In this document: positions 1-7,645 of the stretch, in pieces
How the letters are laid out: the number at the start of each line of letters is the position of its first letter
How positions within the stretch are numbered: position 1 is the first letter of the stretch
DNA from: Streptomyces sp. P9-A2
GTDB taxonomy: Bacteria; Actinomycetota; Actinomycetes; Streptomycetales; Streptomycetaceae
DNA length: 64,000 bases
Direction of reading: 5' to 3'
Assembly: GCF_036634175.1 (NCBI RefSeq)
Contig: NZ_JAZIFX010000001.1
Location: 3,472,001 to 3,536,000, forward strand
The notes under the pieces: model-generated
What the model saw: the letters and a program-made list of their open reading frames with translations, nothing else
Told to the model about the DNA's origin: nothing
The model's database searches: none
Made by a program: the position numbers and the translations under genes

Positions 1-1
1 C

Positions 2-664
2 GAGTCGTGGACCGCTCCCAGCCTGCGGGGCCCCTGGACCCGGCGCGGCCCACTCGGTCCGACCGGTTCCTACGCCCCCCGGATCATCTCCGCCCCCGAC
101 GGCTCCCGCGTCGTGCTGCACACCACGCCCCGTCAGGTCGGCCTCACCGACACCGGTGACCGCTGCCGCGGCATGCTGGCCCAGCCGAAGCGCCTGGTCG
201 TTCCCGCGGACGGAGCACCGCGCCTGGAGTGGTGGCCCGGTCTGGACGCGTGGCTCGGCAAGGAGACCGACGTGCCCGTCCTGCACGCGGTCGGCGGCCT
301 CGGTATATCCGGGCCCGTCGAGATCACCCTGCGCACCCGTACCGACGAAGGCGGACAGCCCGCCCTCACCGTCGGCTGTGACGGCAAGAACCTGTGGATG
401 ACCGGCCCGGACGGCGCTCGGCTCGGCGAGACCGTCCTGACCGAGCCCGCCGCGAGCCTGCGGATCCTCGCTATCGGGGAGTACGTCGAGGTCTACGCCG
501 ACGGTGTTTTCGCCCTGACCACTCTGTGCTATTCAGGCCACCCCGCCACGTGGACAGCCTTCGCTGAAGGACGTACCCGCACGATCCCCGTCCGCCCGAT
601 CCGCCTTCCCGCCCCCGACCGCGACGACGCCTCGGCCGTCTGGCCCGGTCCGTCGCCCCGCTGA
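2..664 (+). CDS. C-terminal part of a glycoside hydrolase family 32-type protein (cut by the window edge)
   Basis: The frame is already open at base 2, so the start lies outside the window and only the last 220 residues are seen. The sequence reads like the end of a GH32 fructan or sucrose hydrolase. A five-bladed-propeller tail (GPWTRRGPLG, SYAPRII, MLAQPKRL) is followed by a beta-sandwich domain with the family hallmark of an EVYADG stretch near window residue 165 and an ALT-Y turn after it. The catalytic acids would be in the missing N-terminal part. No gene follows it on the same strand for over 1 kb. GH43-type enzymes share the fold and are the main alternative. Confidence 0.6.
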   Translation, partial: ESWTAPSLRGPWTRRGPLGPTGSYAPRIISAPDGSRVVLHTTPRQVGLTDTGDRCRGMLAQPKRLVVPADGAPRLEWWPGLDAWLGKETDVPVLHAVGGLGISGPVEITLRTRTDEGGQPALTVGCDGKNLWMTGPDGARLGETVLTEPAASLRILAIGEYVEVYADGVFALTTLCYSGHPATWTAFAEGRTRTIPVRPIRLPAPDRDDASAVWPGPSPR

Positions 665-713
665 GCGGCGGCAACTGACCCTGCGTCACGGCGTGGTCAC
701 CAGGCCCTTCGGC

Positions 714-817
714 GGAACGGATTCAGCGCACATGAGGTCGGGAAAACCCGTGACCACGTGAGAACCACGGAGGAATTGTTTCCCGGCCGGCCACCCTGCG
801 GCCAACATCTCCGCAGG
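714..817. repeat. Dispersed att-like repeat, copy 1 (truncated)
   Basis: About 104 bp closely resemble 5939-6044 and 22069-22172: the same TTCAGC-CACATGAGG core, a CACGTGAGAAC-type middle and a CTCCGCAGGT end. The tRNA-like 3' part present in the other two copies is missing here. The repeat stops exactly where the broken IS3 orfB begins (base 819), so the insertion or a later deletion removed it. Confidence 0.75.
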
Positions 818-818
818 T

Positions 819-920
819 TTAGGTGCTCGGCGCGATCTCGGCGTCGGTGTCCTTCAGTGCCGCGCAGATCGGCTGGACGCCGAATTCCTCTTTGTACTGG
901 TCGATGTAGGCGACCTTCAT
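819..920 (-). pseudogene. IS3 transposase OrfB, first 33 codons only
   Basis: The ATG at 920-918 overlaps the orfA stop (ATGA). The peptide begins MKVAYIDQYKEEFG and reaches DTDAEIAPST before a TAA at 819-821, where an intact OrfB would continue with its HTH_21 and integrase-core domains for over 250 residues. The stop is created at the junction with the dispersed repeat, so this is a deletion remnant. Confidence 0.75.
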
Positions 921-1234
921 CGCAGTGGACGGTCCAGCTCCGCCGCGAAGAAAGCCGACGCGGACTTCAGGATCGAGTTGGCTCGCCTCAACTCCTTGAC
1001 TTCACGCTTGAGTTCAGCGATCCGGGCCGCGTCCTGGCTCGTCGTCCCGGGCTGCAGGCCCTCGTCGGTCTCGGCGCGCTTGACCCAGGTCCTCAACGCC
1101 TCGGGGTGGACATCGAGCTGGTCGGCGATGCGCTTCCCGGCGCCATTGCGTGCCGCAGGGTCCTTGCGGGCCTCGACGGCCATCCGTGTCGCACGCTCAC
1201 GCAGCTCGTCGGAGTACTTCCGGGGTGCAGCAAT
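917..1234 (-). CDS. IS3-family transposase OrfA
   Basis: DNA-binding half of an IS3/IS911-type transposase, about 105 residues. It has the transposase_8 helix-turn-helix (RIADQLDVHPEALRTWVKRAE) and a C-terminal leucine-rich coiled coil (AELKREVKELRRANSILKSA) used for dimerisation with OrfAB. The family usually opens PRKYSDELRERATR; that sequence is present upstream of the first ATG (1183), so translation must begin earlier. The only plausible codon with a ribosome site (GGAAGG, 1245-1250) is ATT at 1234. The orfB partner is truncated, so the protein can bind ends but not catalyse. Confidence 0.8.
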   Translation of the reverse strand: MAAPRKYSDELRERATRMAVEARKDPAARNGAGKRIADQLDVHPEALRTWVKRAETDEGLQPGTTSQDAARIAELKREVKELRRANSILKSASAFFAAELDRPLR

Positions 1235-1249
1235 GATCGGGATCCTTCC

Positions 1250-1277
1250 GGGTCTTTGATGTCTCCATCAAAGACCC
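1250..1277. other. 12-bp inverted repeat at the IS edge
   Basis: GGGTCTTTGATG and CATCAAAGACCC face each other across four bases, just upstream of orfA on the minus strand. It could be part of the IS terminal region or a hairpin shielding orfA from read-through transcription, as seen in several insertion sequences. The matching far end of the IS is lost, so the terminal repeat cannot be confirmed. Confidence 0.5.
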
Positions 1278-1285
1278 GGGGCGGT

Positions 1286-1486
1286 TCAGTCGACGCGCTC
1301 CCGGTGCTGGAGGAGGACGGCAGTCTGGGCGGGGTCCTGACGGCATTCGACATCGGCGGGATGGCCGCCGATCGAGCGGTCGGCCTTTTCGCAGGCGCGC
1401 GCCTTGAACGCCTCTCCTCCGGTGATGGCGATGAGATCCGCGTACTCCTGAAGGAGCGCCTCGACCTCCTCGTTGGGCCGGACCAC
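1286..1486 (-). pseudogene. Truncated PolX-type DNA polymerase/PHP exonuclease, N-terminal remnant
   Basis: The first 45 or so codons match the N-terminal helix-hairpin domain of bacterial PolX (NEEVEALLQEYADLIAITGG, then EAFKARACEKADRSIGGHPADV). Intact PolX is about 570 residues and continues with a second HhH, the polymerase core and a PHP domain. Here the homology stops near 1350 and the frame ends at 1286, right beside the IS3 remnant. A GTG at 1486 serves as start. The break was probably caused by the IS insertion and a deletion. Confidence 0.7.
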
Positions 1487-2032
1487 GTCTCACAGTCCAG
1501 GAACCGACCTGTCCGGCATGCCGGTTGAGGGCATGCCCGGCGGTACCGCGACCGGACGGAGGCGGTCGCACCCTGAAGTGCCCTCCATGTCTCCAGGCCC
1601 CTCCGGCGCGCGAAGCCGTCGGCTCGAGGGTGTACTGGAGGTCAGGAGGATGCGCTCAGCGAGAGGTCCGAGGCGAGCGCTGTCAACGACGACGTGGTGC
1701 GCGCACAGTGCATCAATCCCGATGAGCCGGCGGGGTCCGAGCCCGTGACCCGGAACTCCTTCCCACAGGTGGTGGTGTTTCCTTCGCGCCGATCCGTTGC
1801 ACTACCAGGGGGATCGGGATCTGTGCGCTCGCGTCGGACGACGGTACGGCGGCCGGCGGTACGGCGGGCGGCGGTACGGCGGCCGGCGGTACGGCGGGCG
1901 GCGGTACGGCGGCCGGCGGTACGGCGGGCGGCGGTGAGACGGGCGGCGGTGAGACGGGCGGCGGTGAGACGGAGCGGTGGCCGGAGTGGGACGGCTGTCT
2001 TTCGGGTGACGGCTCGAGCAGGGGAGAGCGCT
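1487..2032. other. Non-coding stretch ahead of the site-2 protease
   Basis: I see no convincing gene. Frames stay open here only because of base composition, and the overlapping plus-strand frame translates the GC-rich repeat at 1842-1974 as an arginine/alanine-rich string. The ribosome site of the next gene lies at its end. Confidence 0.6.
1842..1974 (+). repeat. GC-rich minisatellite upstream of the site-2 protease
   Basis: Three near-perfect 30-bp units alternate GGTACGGCGGCCGGC and GGTACGGCGGGCGGC, then change into three 15-bp units of the form GGGCGGCGGTGAGAC. The array ends about 60 bp before the start of the protease gene, so it lies in the promoter or 5' leader. Copy number is likely to differ between strains. 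Confidence 0.9.
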
Positions 2033-3175
2033 ATGAGGGCGACGTTCGTTCTGGGACGGATCGCAGGAGTCCGGATCGGCGTGCACTGGAGCGTGCTGCT
2101 CATCTTCGGCATCATCGCGTTCGGCCTGTCGCAGGGCCGCCTCCCGGAGACGCATCCGGGGCGGGCCTGGGCGCTGTACTGGGCGGCCGGCCTCTGTACC
2201 GCCCTGGTCTTCTTCGCCTCCCTGCTCGCACATGAGCTGGCGCACGCCGTCGTGGCCCGGCGCAACGGCGTCGAAGTGGACGACATCGTGCTGTGGCTGC
2301 TGGGCGGAGCGGCCCGGCTCAGGACCGAGGCGTCCAGCCCCGGCGCGGAGCTGAGGATCGCCGGCGTCGGCCCCCTCGTCAGCCTCCTGCTGGGCGGGCT
2401 CTTCGCACTCGGTGCCTGGCTGCTCGACCTGGTGTCCGCGTCCGGGATCGTGGTGGAGATGGTGGCGTGGCTGGCAGGCATCAACGTGCTGCTCGCGATC
2501 TTCAACTCGCTGCCCGCCGCCCCGCTCGACGGCGGCAGGCTGCTGCGCGCGTTCCTGTGGTGGCGCACGGGGGACCGGCTGCGGGCGACAGCCGGCGCGA
2601 CCGCGGCGGGGAGGGTCCTCGGGTGGCTGCTGGTGGTCCTCGGGCTGATCGCGTTCATGCGGACCGGCGCGTTCGGCGGTCTGTGGCTGACGCTGATCGG
2701 CTGGTTCCTCATCGCGGCCGCCACCGCCGAGGGACGGCAGGCCCAGCTGCGCGGGGTGCTCGCCGGTGTCCCCGTCCGGGACGCCATGACGCCCGAACCT
2801 CTCACGGTTCCCGCGGACACCACGGTCACGGACTTCCTCACCAGCGCGCGCTACCGCTACCGGCACTCGGCGTTCCCGGTGATCGACGACGGGGTCCCGG
2901 TCGGGCTGGTGACTCTCGACAGCGCCAGAAAGGTGCCGCAGGCCGAGGACCGCCCCGTGACGGTGAGGGAGGTGATGATGCCACTGTCGCAGACCACCGT
3001 GGTCGGGCCGGACAGCCCGCTGGCGGATCTGCTGCCGCGCATGGAGCCGGGCGCCGAGCACCGGGTCCTGGTCGTGGATGACGGCAGGCTCGCCGGAATC
3101 GTCTCGCTCTCGGACGTCAGCCGAACGGTGACCTGGCTGATGCGTACCGACCCTGGGCGGCGCGATGGTCCGTGA
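2033..3175 (+). CDS. Site-2 (M50B) metalloprotease with C-terminal CBS pair, Rip3-like
   Basis: Integral membrane zinc protease of 380 residues. The catalytic motif HELAH is at residues 67-71 inside a membrane helix, and a second-site LPAAPLDGG motif near 160-168 supplies the third zinc ligand. Five to six hydrophobic segments cover residues 17-230, and two CBS domains fill about 245-370. This is the architecture of SpoIVFB-like proteases such as mycobacterial Rip3 (Rv2625c), which cut membrane-bound regulators; the CBS pair may sense an adenine nucleotide. The ATG at 2033 with GGGGAGAG upstream is preferred because homologs begin there; the frame continues upstream only through a repeat. The substrate is unknown. 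Context with the next enzyme suggests stress or dormancy. Confidence 0.9.
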   Translation: MRATFVLGRIAGVRIGVHWSVLLIFGIIAFGLSQGRLPETHPGRAWALYWAAGLCTALVFFASLLAHELAHAVVARRNGVEVDDIVLWLLGGAARLRTEASSPGAELRIAGVGPLVSLLLGGLFALGAWLLDLVSASGIVVEMVAWLAGINVLLAIFNSLPAAPLDGGRLLRAFLWWRTGDRLRATAGATAAGRVLGWLLVVLGLIAFMRTGAFGGLWLTLIGWFLIAAATAEGRQAQLRGVLAGVPVRDAMTPEPLTVPADTTVTDFLTSARYRYRHSAFPVIDDGVPVGLVTLDSARKVPQAEDRPVTVREVMMPLSQTTVVGPDSPLADLLPRMEPGAEHRVLVVDDGRLAGIVSLSDVSRTVTWLMRTDPGRRDGP

Positions 3176-4235
3176 CCGCGGGCCGGCACCTGAGCGGGCC
3201 GTGTCACAAGGCGCCGTATCGCTCATGCCGCGCACTGCGACGATTCGCGACTGCTTGTTGGTCGGGGCGTGGCAAGTCGGAAGCCGCCGGTCCCGAACGA
3301 GGCCGGCAGGACAACCGCGTCCGCGGGCTATGCGGATCTACGAGCCGGGCTGCGTCGTGCACTGGCGCGCAGCGAGGAGGCGTCCGCGCGGCGTCTGGGC
3401 TTCGCGGCTGCGGCCGGCCAGGGTGATGGGCTTCTCCACCCGCCGACGAGGGCGGAGGCTCGCGGCGGGGACCTCGCCGCGGTCGTCACTTCGGCGCGTG
3501 TGCGAGGGCCGAAGACTGGCGCTCGTCAGAGGCGACCGTCGTCCCCGGCCCGACCAACCTGACCCAACCCGAATCGAAACGGCTCCGGCAGCGCGGCTGG
3601 TGGCTGGTGGCTGGTGGCTGCCGTGACGCGCGCACTCCGCTGCGGACGTCGCACACCTCGGGTGCCTGACCACGTGCGCGGATGCCCGAACGCAGCGCAC
3701 CGCGTTGAGCCGGGCCGGGCGGATTCTCCGGACTGGTGCTCGGCTCGGTCAGCCAGGGCCGCATGCTCCATGCACCTTGCCCGGTCGTCATCGTGCCGCA
3801 GCCTGCCGGAGACGGTGCCGCCTGACCGTCCTGCGACGGCAGTACCCGTCGGTGCGGCGGATACGTCAGCCCACCCGGACACAGCGATCTGGGCTTGTCC
3901 GTCCCTTCCCTCGGCGCGCGCGGGCCGGCCACACCGTCGATTCACGTGCTGCGGAGCGCCTGTCCGGCCTCGGGTGGCCTCCGGCGGCGGCTGGTCGGAC
4001 GTGGGCGTGCCGCCACAGCTTCGACGAAGCGGCCGGCCTAGTTGTCGGGGAGGCTTCGCGCGAGGTCGGCTTCGCTCCCCCGGGCCGGTGCATCAGCCGT
4101 CCTCCTCGGGTCGCCGTCGGCGGCCGGACCGGGGCGGGTCGCGTGGCGATGCGCATCTGTTCGCTGCGCGGGCGAGGATGGAGGTATGGGGCGGGTGTCG
4201 CCCGCCGTGTTCCTCCGGGACGAGGAGGTCGGGTC
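3176..4235. other. About 1 kb with no gene I can support
   Basis: Open frames occur on both strands but none shows a recognisable domain, a ribosome site and coherent codon use together. A short triple repeat of GGCTGGTG lies at 3596-3620. The last 40 bases carry the ribosome site of the following gene. It may contain decayed accessory sequence. Confidence 0.5.
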
Positions 4236-5564
4236 GTGTTCTTCAGAGATCGTCGTGATGCCGGCCGGCAACTGGCCGCCCGGCTGGGCCATCTGCAGGG
4301 GACCGAGGTGGTGGTGCTGGGGCTGCCCCGTGGAGGGGTGCCCGTCGCCGCCGAGGTCGCGGGGGCGCTCGGCGCGCCGCTCGATGTCTGCCTGGTGCGC
4401 AAGCTGGGCGTGCCGTTCCAGCCGGAGCTGGGGATGGGAGCGATCGGCGAGGGCGGCGTGCGTGTGATCAACGATGCCGTGGTGCGCACCGCGCGTATCA
4501 CCCCGGATGAACTTGCCCAGGTCGAGGCCCGTGAGCGGGAAGTGCTGGAGAGCCGCGCCCGGCGCTACCGAGCAGGGCGGGAGCCGGTTGGCACAGAGGG
4601 CCGCACGGTGTTGGTGGTCGACGACGGGGTGGCCACGGGGTCCACGGCGCGTGCGGCCTGCCAGATCGCCCGTGCCAGGGGAGCGGCACGGATCGTGCTC
4701 GCCGTCCCCGTGGCACCGCACGACTGGACCGCACGGCTCGGCGAGGACGCCGACGAACTGGTATGCCTGCACACCCCGTGGGACTTCTATGCGATCGGGC
4801 AGTTCTACGCCGACTTCTCCCAGACCGACGACGATGAGGTCGTCGCCTGTCTGGAAGAAGCCGTGGCCCGTCTGCTGAGCACCCGCCGGACTGAGCCGCC
4901 TCACGCGGTGCCGGAGGACCCGGAGGTGGATGTGCAGGCCGGTGGGATGGTGCTGCGCGGGCAGCTGACGTTGCCCGAGAGCGCGGCCGGGGTGGTGCTG
5001 TTCGCGCACGGCAGCGGCAGCAGCCGGCACAGCCCGCGCAACCGGTTCGTCGCGCTCGGGCTGAACCGGGCCGGGCTCGGCACTCTCCTGTTCGACCTGC
5101 TCACCGAGGAGGAAGAGACAGACAGGGCCAACGTGTTCGACTCAGGTCTGCTGGCCCGGCGGCTGACGGACGCCACCGGCTGGTTGCGCGGTCGGCCGGA
5201 GACCCAGGGGCTGGCTGTCGGCTACTTCGGTGCGAGCACCGGCGCGGCCGCCGCGTTGTGGGCGGCCGCCGAGCCCGGCGCGCGGATCGCCGCAGTCGTC
5301 TCCAGGGGCGGCAGGCCCGACCTGGCCGGGCCACGGCTGCCGGCGGTGAACGCGCCCACGCTGCTGATCGTCGGGGGCCACGACGAGTTGGTGCTCGACC
5401 TCAACCGCGATGCACAGGCCCGGCTGCGCTGCGAGAGCCGGCTCGCGGTCGTCCCCGGCGCGACCCACCTCTTCGAGGAACCCGGTGCCCTGGAGAAGGT
5501 CACCGATCTGGCCCGTGACTGGTTCACCGACCACATGGCCCCGGTCCCGCATGCGGCGCGCTGA
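4236..5564 (+). CDS. Phosphoribosyltransferase fused to an alpha/beta hydrolase
   Basis: 442 residues in two domains. Residues 1-205 form a type I phosphoribosyltransferase with a PRPP-binding loop VVDDGVATGST at 127-137. About 230-442 is a dienelactone-hydrolase-like alpha/beta hydrolase with an HGSGSSRHSPRN oxyanion region, a nucleophile elbow GASTGA (Ser near 334), an acidic HDELV turn and the final histidine in THLF. The same fusion is known in actinobacteria, for example Rv0571c of the mycobacterial DosR dormancy regulon; its reaction is not established. GTG 4236 is chosen over earlier in-frame codons because GAGGAGG lies seven bases upstream. It stands alone on its strand. Confidence 0.88.
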   Translation: MFFRDRRDAGRQLAARLGHLQGTEVVVLGLPRGGVPVAAEVAGALGAPLDVCLVRKLGVPFQPELGMGAIGEGGVRVINDAVVRTARITPDELAQVEAREREVLESRARRYRAGREPVGTEGRTVLVVDDGVATGSTARAACQIARARGAARIVLAVPVAPHDWTARLGEDADELVCLHTPWDFYAIGQFYADFSQTDDDEVVACLEEAVARLLSTRRTEPPHAVPEDPEVDVQAGGMVLRGQLTLPESAAGVVLFAHGSGSSRHSPRNRFVALGLNRAGLGTLLFDLLTEEEETDRANVFDSGLLARRLTDATGWLRGRPETQGLAVGYFGASTGAAAALWAAAEPGARIAAVVSRGGRPDLAGPRLPAVNAPTLLIVGGHDELVLDLNRDAQARLRCESRLAVVPGATHLFEEPGALEKVTDLARDWFTDHMAPVPHAAR

Positions 5565-5938
5565 GTCTGGAACGCGTGCTCCGGTTACGGGCGGGTGCTC
5601 GAGCGCAGCGGCACGATCCCTCTGATGACAGGCGAGCACCTCGTCACCGACCTCTTCCTGGAGGGCAGCCCTCGCGCCTGCCGGAGTTCCCGCGTCAGTA
5701 CCCACGCCCGGGAGGGCGATGTCCGGTACGGATTCGACTACCGACAGCGCACACCACGCCACCATGACGGCGCGCGGCGCCTCGGTGCGTCGACCGGTGA
5801 CATCTGGTTCGCCTTCCCCCGCAGCAGTACCGGGACCTGGCTGCCGTTTCGCTGAGGTGCCCCCGCTGTGCGGGAGAGGCTGACTAGCTGGTCAGAGCGA
5901 CGCAAGCAGCCGTTTCACCGGCAGACACATGCCTCCAC
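5565..5938. other. Unassigned stretch between the fusion enzyme and repeat copy 2
   Basis: A plus-strand frame at 5595-5855 could encode 86 residues ending DIWFAFPRSSTGTWLPFR, but it lacks a ribosome site and I recognise no family. Nothing else stands out. It may be a fragment left by the integration events marked by the adjacent repeat. Confidence 0.4.
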
Positions 5939-6117
5939 GGAACGGATTCAGCACACATGAGGCCGGGAAACCACGTGAACTCGCGAGAACTACGGAAGGG
6001 TACTTCCCCAGGCCAGACACCCTGCAGCCGACGTCTCCGCAGGTCACAGCCCCGCCCATGGAAAACTCCTGAAGCGGGTGTCGCAGGTTCGAATCCTGCC
6101 GGGGGCACAGAGAAAAA
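5939..6117 (+). repeat. Dispersed att-like repeat, copy 2 (with tRNA 3' half)
   Basis: This is the best preserved of three copies (714, 5939, 22069). The shared first 105 bp are followed by a tRNA-like 3' half at 6065-6108, a short A-rich spacer and a terminator hairpin. Reading the minus strand through it yields a spurious peptide with PRQDSNLRHP, a well-known artefact of translating actinobacterial tRNA ends. Confidence 0.8.
6065..6108 (+). pseudogene. 3' half of a tRNA gene, probably tRNA-Arg(CCU); attachment-site scar
   Basis: From the anticodon loop onward the sequence folds as a tRNA: loop CTCCTGA with anticodon CCT, stem AGCGG, a short variable loop, T-stem GCAGG/CCTGC around TTCGAAT, and the acceptor strand CGGGGGC with A discriminator. 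The 5' half (acceptor strand, D-arm) is absent, so this is not a functional tRNA. Tyrosine recombinase elements carry exactly such 3' ends in their attachment sites. Confidence 0.75.
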
Positions 6118-6126
6118 GCAGGTCGA

Positions 6127-6158
6127 ATGCCCTGTCGCCCGAGTGGGCGGCAGGGCAT
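6127..6158. terminator. Hairpin terminator after the tRNA 3' half
   Basis: ATGCCCTG-CGCCC and GGGCG-CAGGGCAT form a 13-bp stem with one internal mismatch around a GAGT loop. It sits where the terminator of the original tRNA gene would be, and now separates the scar from the convergent vapC gene. Confidence 0.75.
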
Positions 6159-6196
6159 CCGGTCTCGCACCACATGTATGTGAGGGGCGCCTCAAC

Positions 6197-6625
6197 CTAC
6201 AGTTGCTGCTCCCATGGATTGACGACCAGAGCCCCGGTTCGGGCCAGGTGTTTGATGTTGCGGGTGGCGACCGTCCACCCGTTGGCCAGGGCGGTGGCAG
6301 CGATCAGGGCGTCCGGTGGGTCGATGCCGGCGCCCGCAGCCTTGAGCGCCTTGTGAACGGTCAGGTAGGCAGCCGCTTCCGACTCGCCGATCGGCGCGAT
6401 GCGGTCGTGGTATTCGTTCCGTACAGCAGCGAGGGATCGGGCGTAGCGCGCCTGTCGTACGGGATCCGGGGCGGCGGCCACGCCGGCCTCGATCTCGGCC
6501 ACAGTGATCACACTCAGGAAGCGGTCGGGCCGGGCCGTGGACCGGAACCAGGCCAGGACGCGCGGGTCAGGCGTGGCCCGGGTCGTGAGTTCGGCGACCA
6601 CGTTGGTGTCGAACAGGTAGATCAC
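6197..6625 (-). CDS. VapC-family PIN-domain ribonuclease toxin
   Basis: A 142-residue PIN-domain nuclease. The acidic cluster that binds magnesium is visible: Asp6 in LFDTN, Glu in VAEIEAG near 45 and Asp in DPPDALIAATA near 103. Proteins of this type cut tRNA or rRNA and arrest growth when freed from their antitoxin. The start is the GTG at 6625, which overlaps the stop of the upstream antitoxin gene by four bases (GTGA), so translation is coupled. It is closest to the FitB/VapC subgroup. The operon lies directly beside the tRNA scar, which suggests it arrived with, or stabilised, an integrative element. Confidence 0.9.
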   Translation of the reverse strand: MIYLFDTNVVAELTTRATPDPRVLAWFRSTARPDRFLSVITVAEIEAGVAAAPDPVRQARYARSLAAVRNEYHDRIAPIGESEAAAYLTVHKALKAAGAGIDPPDALIAATALANGWTVATRNIKHLARTGALVVNPWEQQL

Positions 6626-6894
6626 TCGGCGTCCGTCTGCTCGTCGTAGGAGCGCGCGCCGAACTCCAGGCCCTCGAACGGCCGGGAGAGCAGGAACTCC
6701 TCGAAACCGTCGTTACTCAATGCCACCCAACGGTGAAGCATCTCGGGCAGCGCCTCGATCTCCGTGTCGGCGAGCTCCGCATCGAAATGCCGCCGCTGGT
6801 CCTCCGGCAGGGACTCCCGAATGTCACGGATGGTCCGCAGCGGATGCGACGACGAGGACGGTGGGTGAGGCACACCGCCAGGAGCTGTGGTCAT
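6622..6894 (-). CDS. Antitoxin partner of VapC
   Basis: A 90-residue protein encoded immediately upstream of vapC and overlapping it by four bases. The N-terminus is Pro/Ser-rich; the middle (IRDIRESLPEDQRRHFDAEL) is helical, and the tail is acidic, as expected for a segment that wraps around the toxin. No classic ribbon-helix-helix or AbrB motif is obvious; it resembles the short antitoxins often found with FitB-like toxins in Streptomyces. The ATG at 6894 is preferred over the one at 6900 because GGAGGGG at 6901-6907 then has normal spacing. The antitoxin role rests on position and size. Confidence 0.75.
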   Translation of the reverse strand: MTTAPGGVPHPPSSSSHPLRTIRDIRESLPEDQRRHFDAELADTEIEALPEMLHRWVALSNDGFEEFLLSRPFEGLEFGARSYDEQTDAE

Positions 6895-6989
6895 CGGCAT
6901 CCCCTCCACTTGATCAGAACCGTGTGCTGCCGGTGGTCTCAGGCTACGGGTTCCCGCCCACCCGCTCACAGCCTTGTCACCGGAGCCGG

Positions 6990-7176
6990 CATCCGCCCGG
7001 ATCCAGAACCTCACCCTCAGCTCGTGGACCGACCAGAACAGATTCCGGCTCGGCGGCATGGAGGACGACGGACCGTACTTCCTGAACTTCGCGTACTGAA
7101 CTTCGCGTACGGCACCGGCTTCGCCTACCTCAGTCCCGACCGGTCGGAGGGCCGCTTCAGCCGGGAGGCAGCCTGA
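6990..7176 (+). pseudogene. 3' end of an unidentified gene broken by a 14-bp tandem duplication
   Basis: CTGAACTTCGCGTA occurs twice in a row at 7082-7095 and 7096-7109, which puts a stop into the frame. Removing one copy joins a single frame ending GPYFLNFAYGTGFAYLSPD and continuing to a TGA at 7174-7176. The 5' part is not recognisable. The repaired end looks like the C-terminus of a cytosolic protein but I cannot name the family. Confidence 0.45.
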
Positions 7177-7507
7177 AGACGTACATCACCGTCTCGGTTC
7201 CCATCCCGTTCAACCCCGTTCACAGCCGTTCGGACGAGATCCGGAGCCGTCACCACGCGGACAGCCGGCCGCCGTGAACGCAGGTGAAACGCCCTGCACA
7301 AAACCCAAGGCGCCACCAACGCGGTGGGAAGACGTGCCGAAGACGTGCCGGGGTGCACCGAGGCGGGCGCAGGGCAGCGCTGATGTCAGACTCTGAGGAG
7401 AGGGTGCCGGTTCGCGGACTGTGTACACGGGAGTGAACCCGGCTGCGTGGTCCTGGCCACCGTCGAGGCAGGTGAGATTCCCCGGCGCCGTCCGGACAGC
7501 TACCGCG
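7177..7507. other. Non-coding stretch before the heptanucleotide repeat
   Basis: No frame here has both a ribosome site and a recognisable product. Confidence 0.4.
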
Positions 7508-7571
7508 GGCTGCTGGCTGCTGGCTGCTGGCTGCTGGCTGCTGGCTGCTGGCTGCTGGCTGCTGGCTGCTG
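7508..7571 (+). repeat. Heptanucleotide microsatellite (GGCTGCT, nine units)
   Basis: Nine perfect 7-bp units. The plus-strand frame through it is in phase with the acetyltransferase gene starting at 7646, so gain or loss of a unit would shift any upstream-initiated reading frame. If translation begins at the ATG at 7646 the array is only leader sequence. Confidence 0.95.
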
Positions 7572-7645
7572 CGGGAGAACGCCTACGCCGTCTACCTCCT
7601 CCGTCCCCACGACCACACCCCCGACACCAGCGAGAACGAACCGCC

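Larger units (their letters stand above)
819..1280 (-). mobile_element. IS3-family insertion sequence remnant
   Basis: On the minus strand this holds a complete orfA and only the first 33 codons of orfB, followed at once by repeat copy 1. A hairpin at 1250-1277 may mark the orfA-side end of the element. Most of orfB, with the DDE catalytic domain, is gone, so the element cannot transpose by itself. On the high-coordinate side it touches the remnant of a PolX gene. Confidence 0.8.

Noticed and set aside
1694..2032. N-terminal extension of the site-2 protease
   Set aside because: The in-frame extension is a translated minisatellite rich in Arg and Ala. The ATG at 2033 has the ribosome site and the family start.
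3526..3945. 139-residue minus-strand frame in the 3.2-4.2 kb gap
   Set aside because: No ribosome site, no family and irregular amino-acid use; several overlapping frames are equally open.
5884..6195. Minus-strand proteins of 93-103 residues with PRQDSNLRHP or PPAGFEPATPA
   Set aside because: These are translations across a tRNA 3' end, a familiar artefact in actinobacterial annotation; there is no ribosome site or family.
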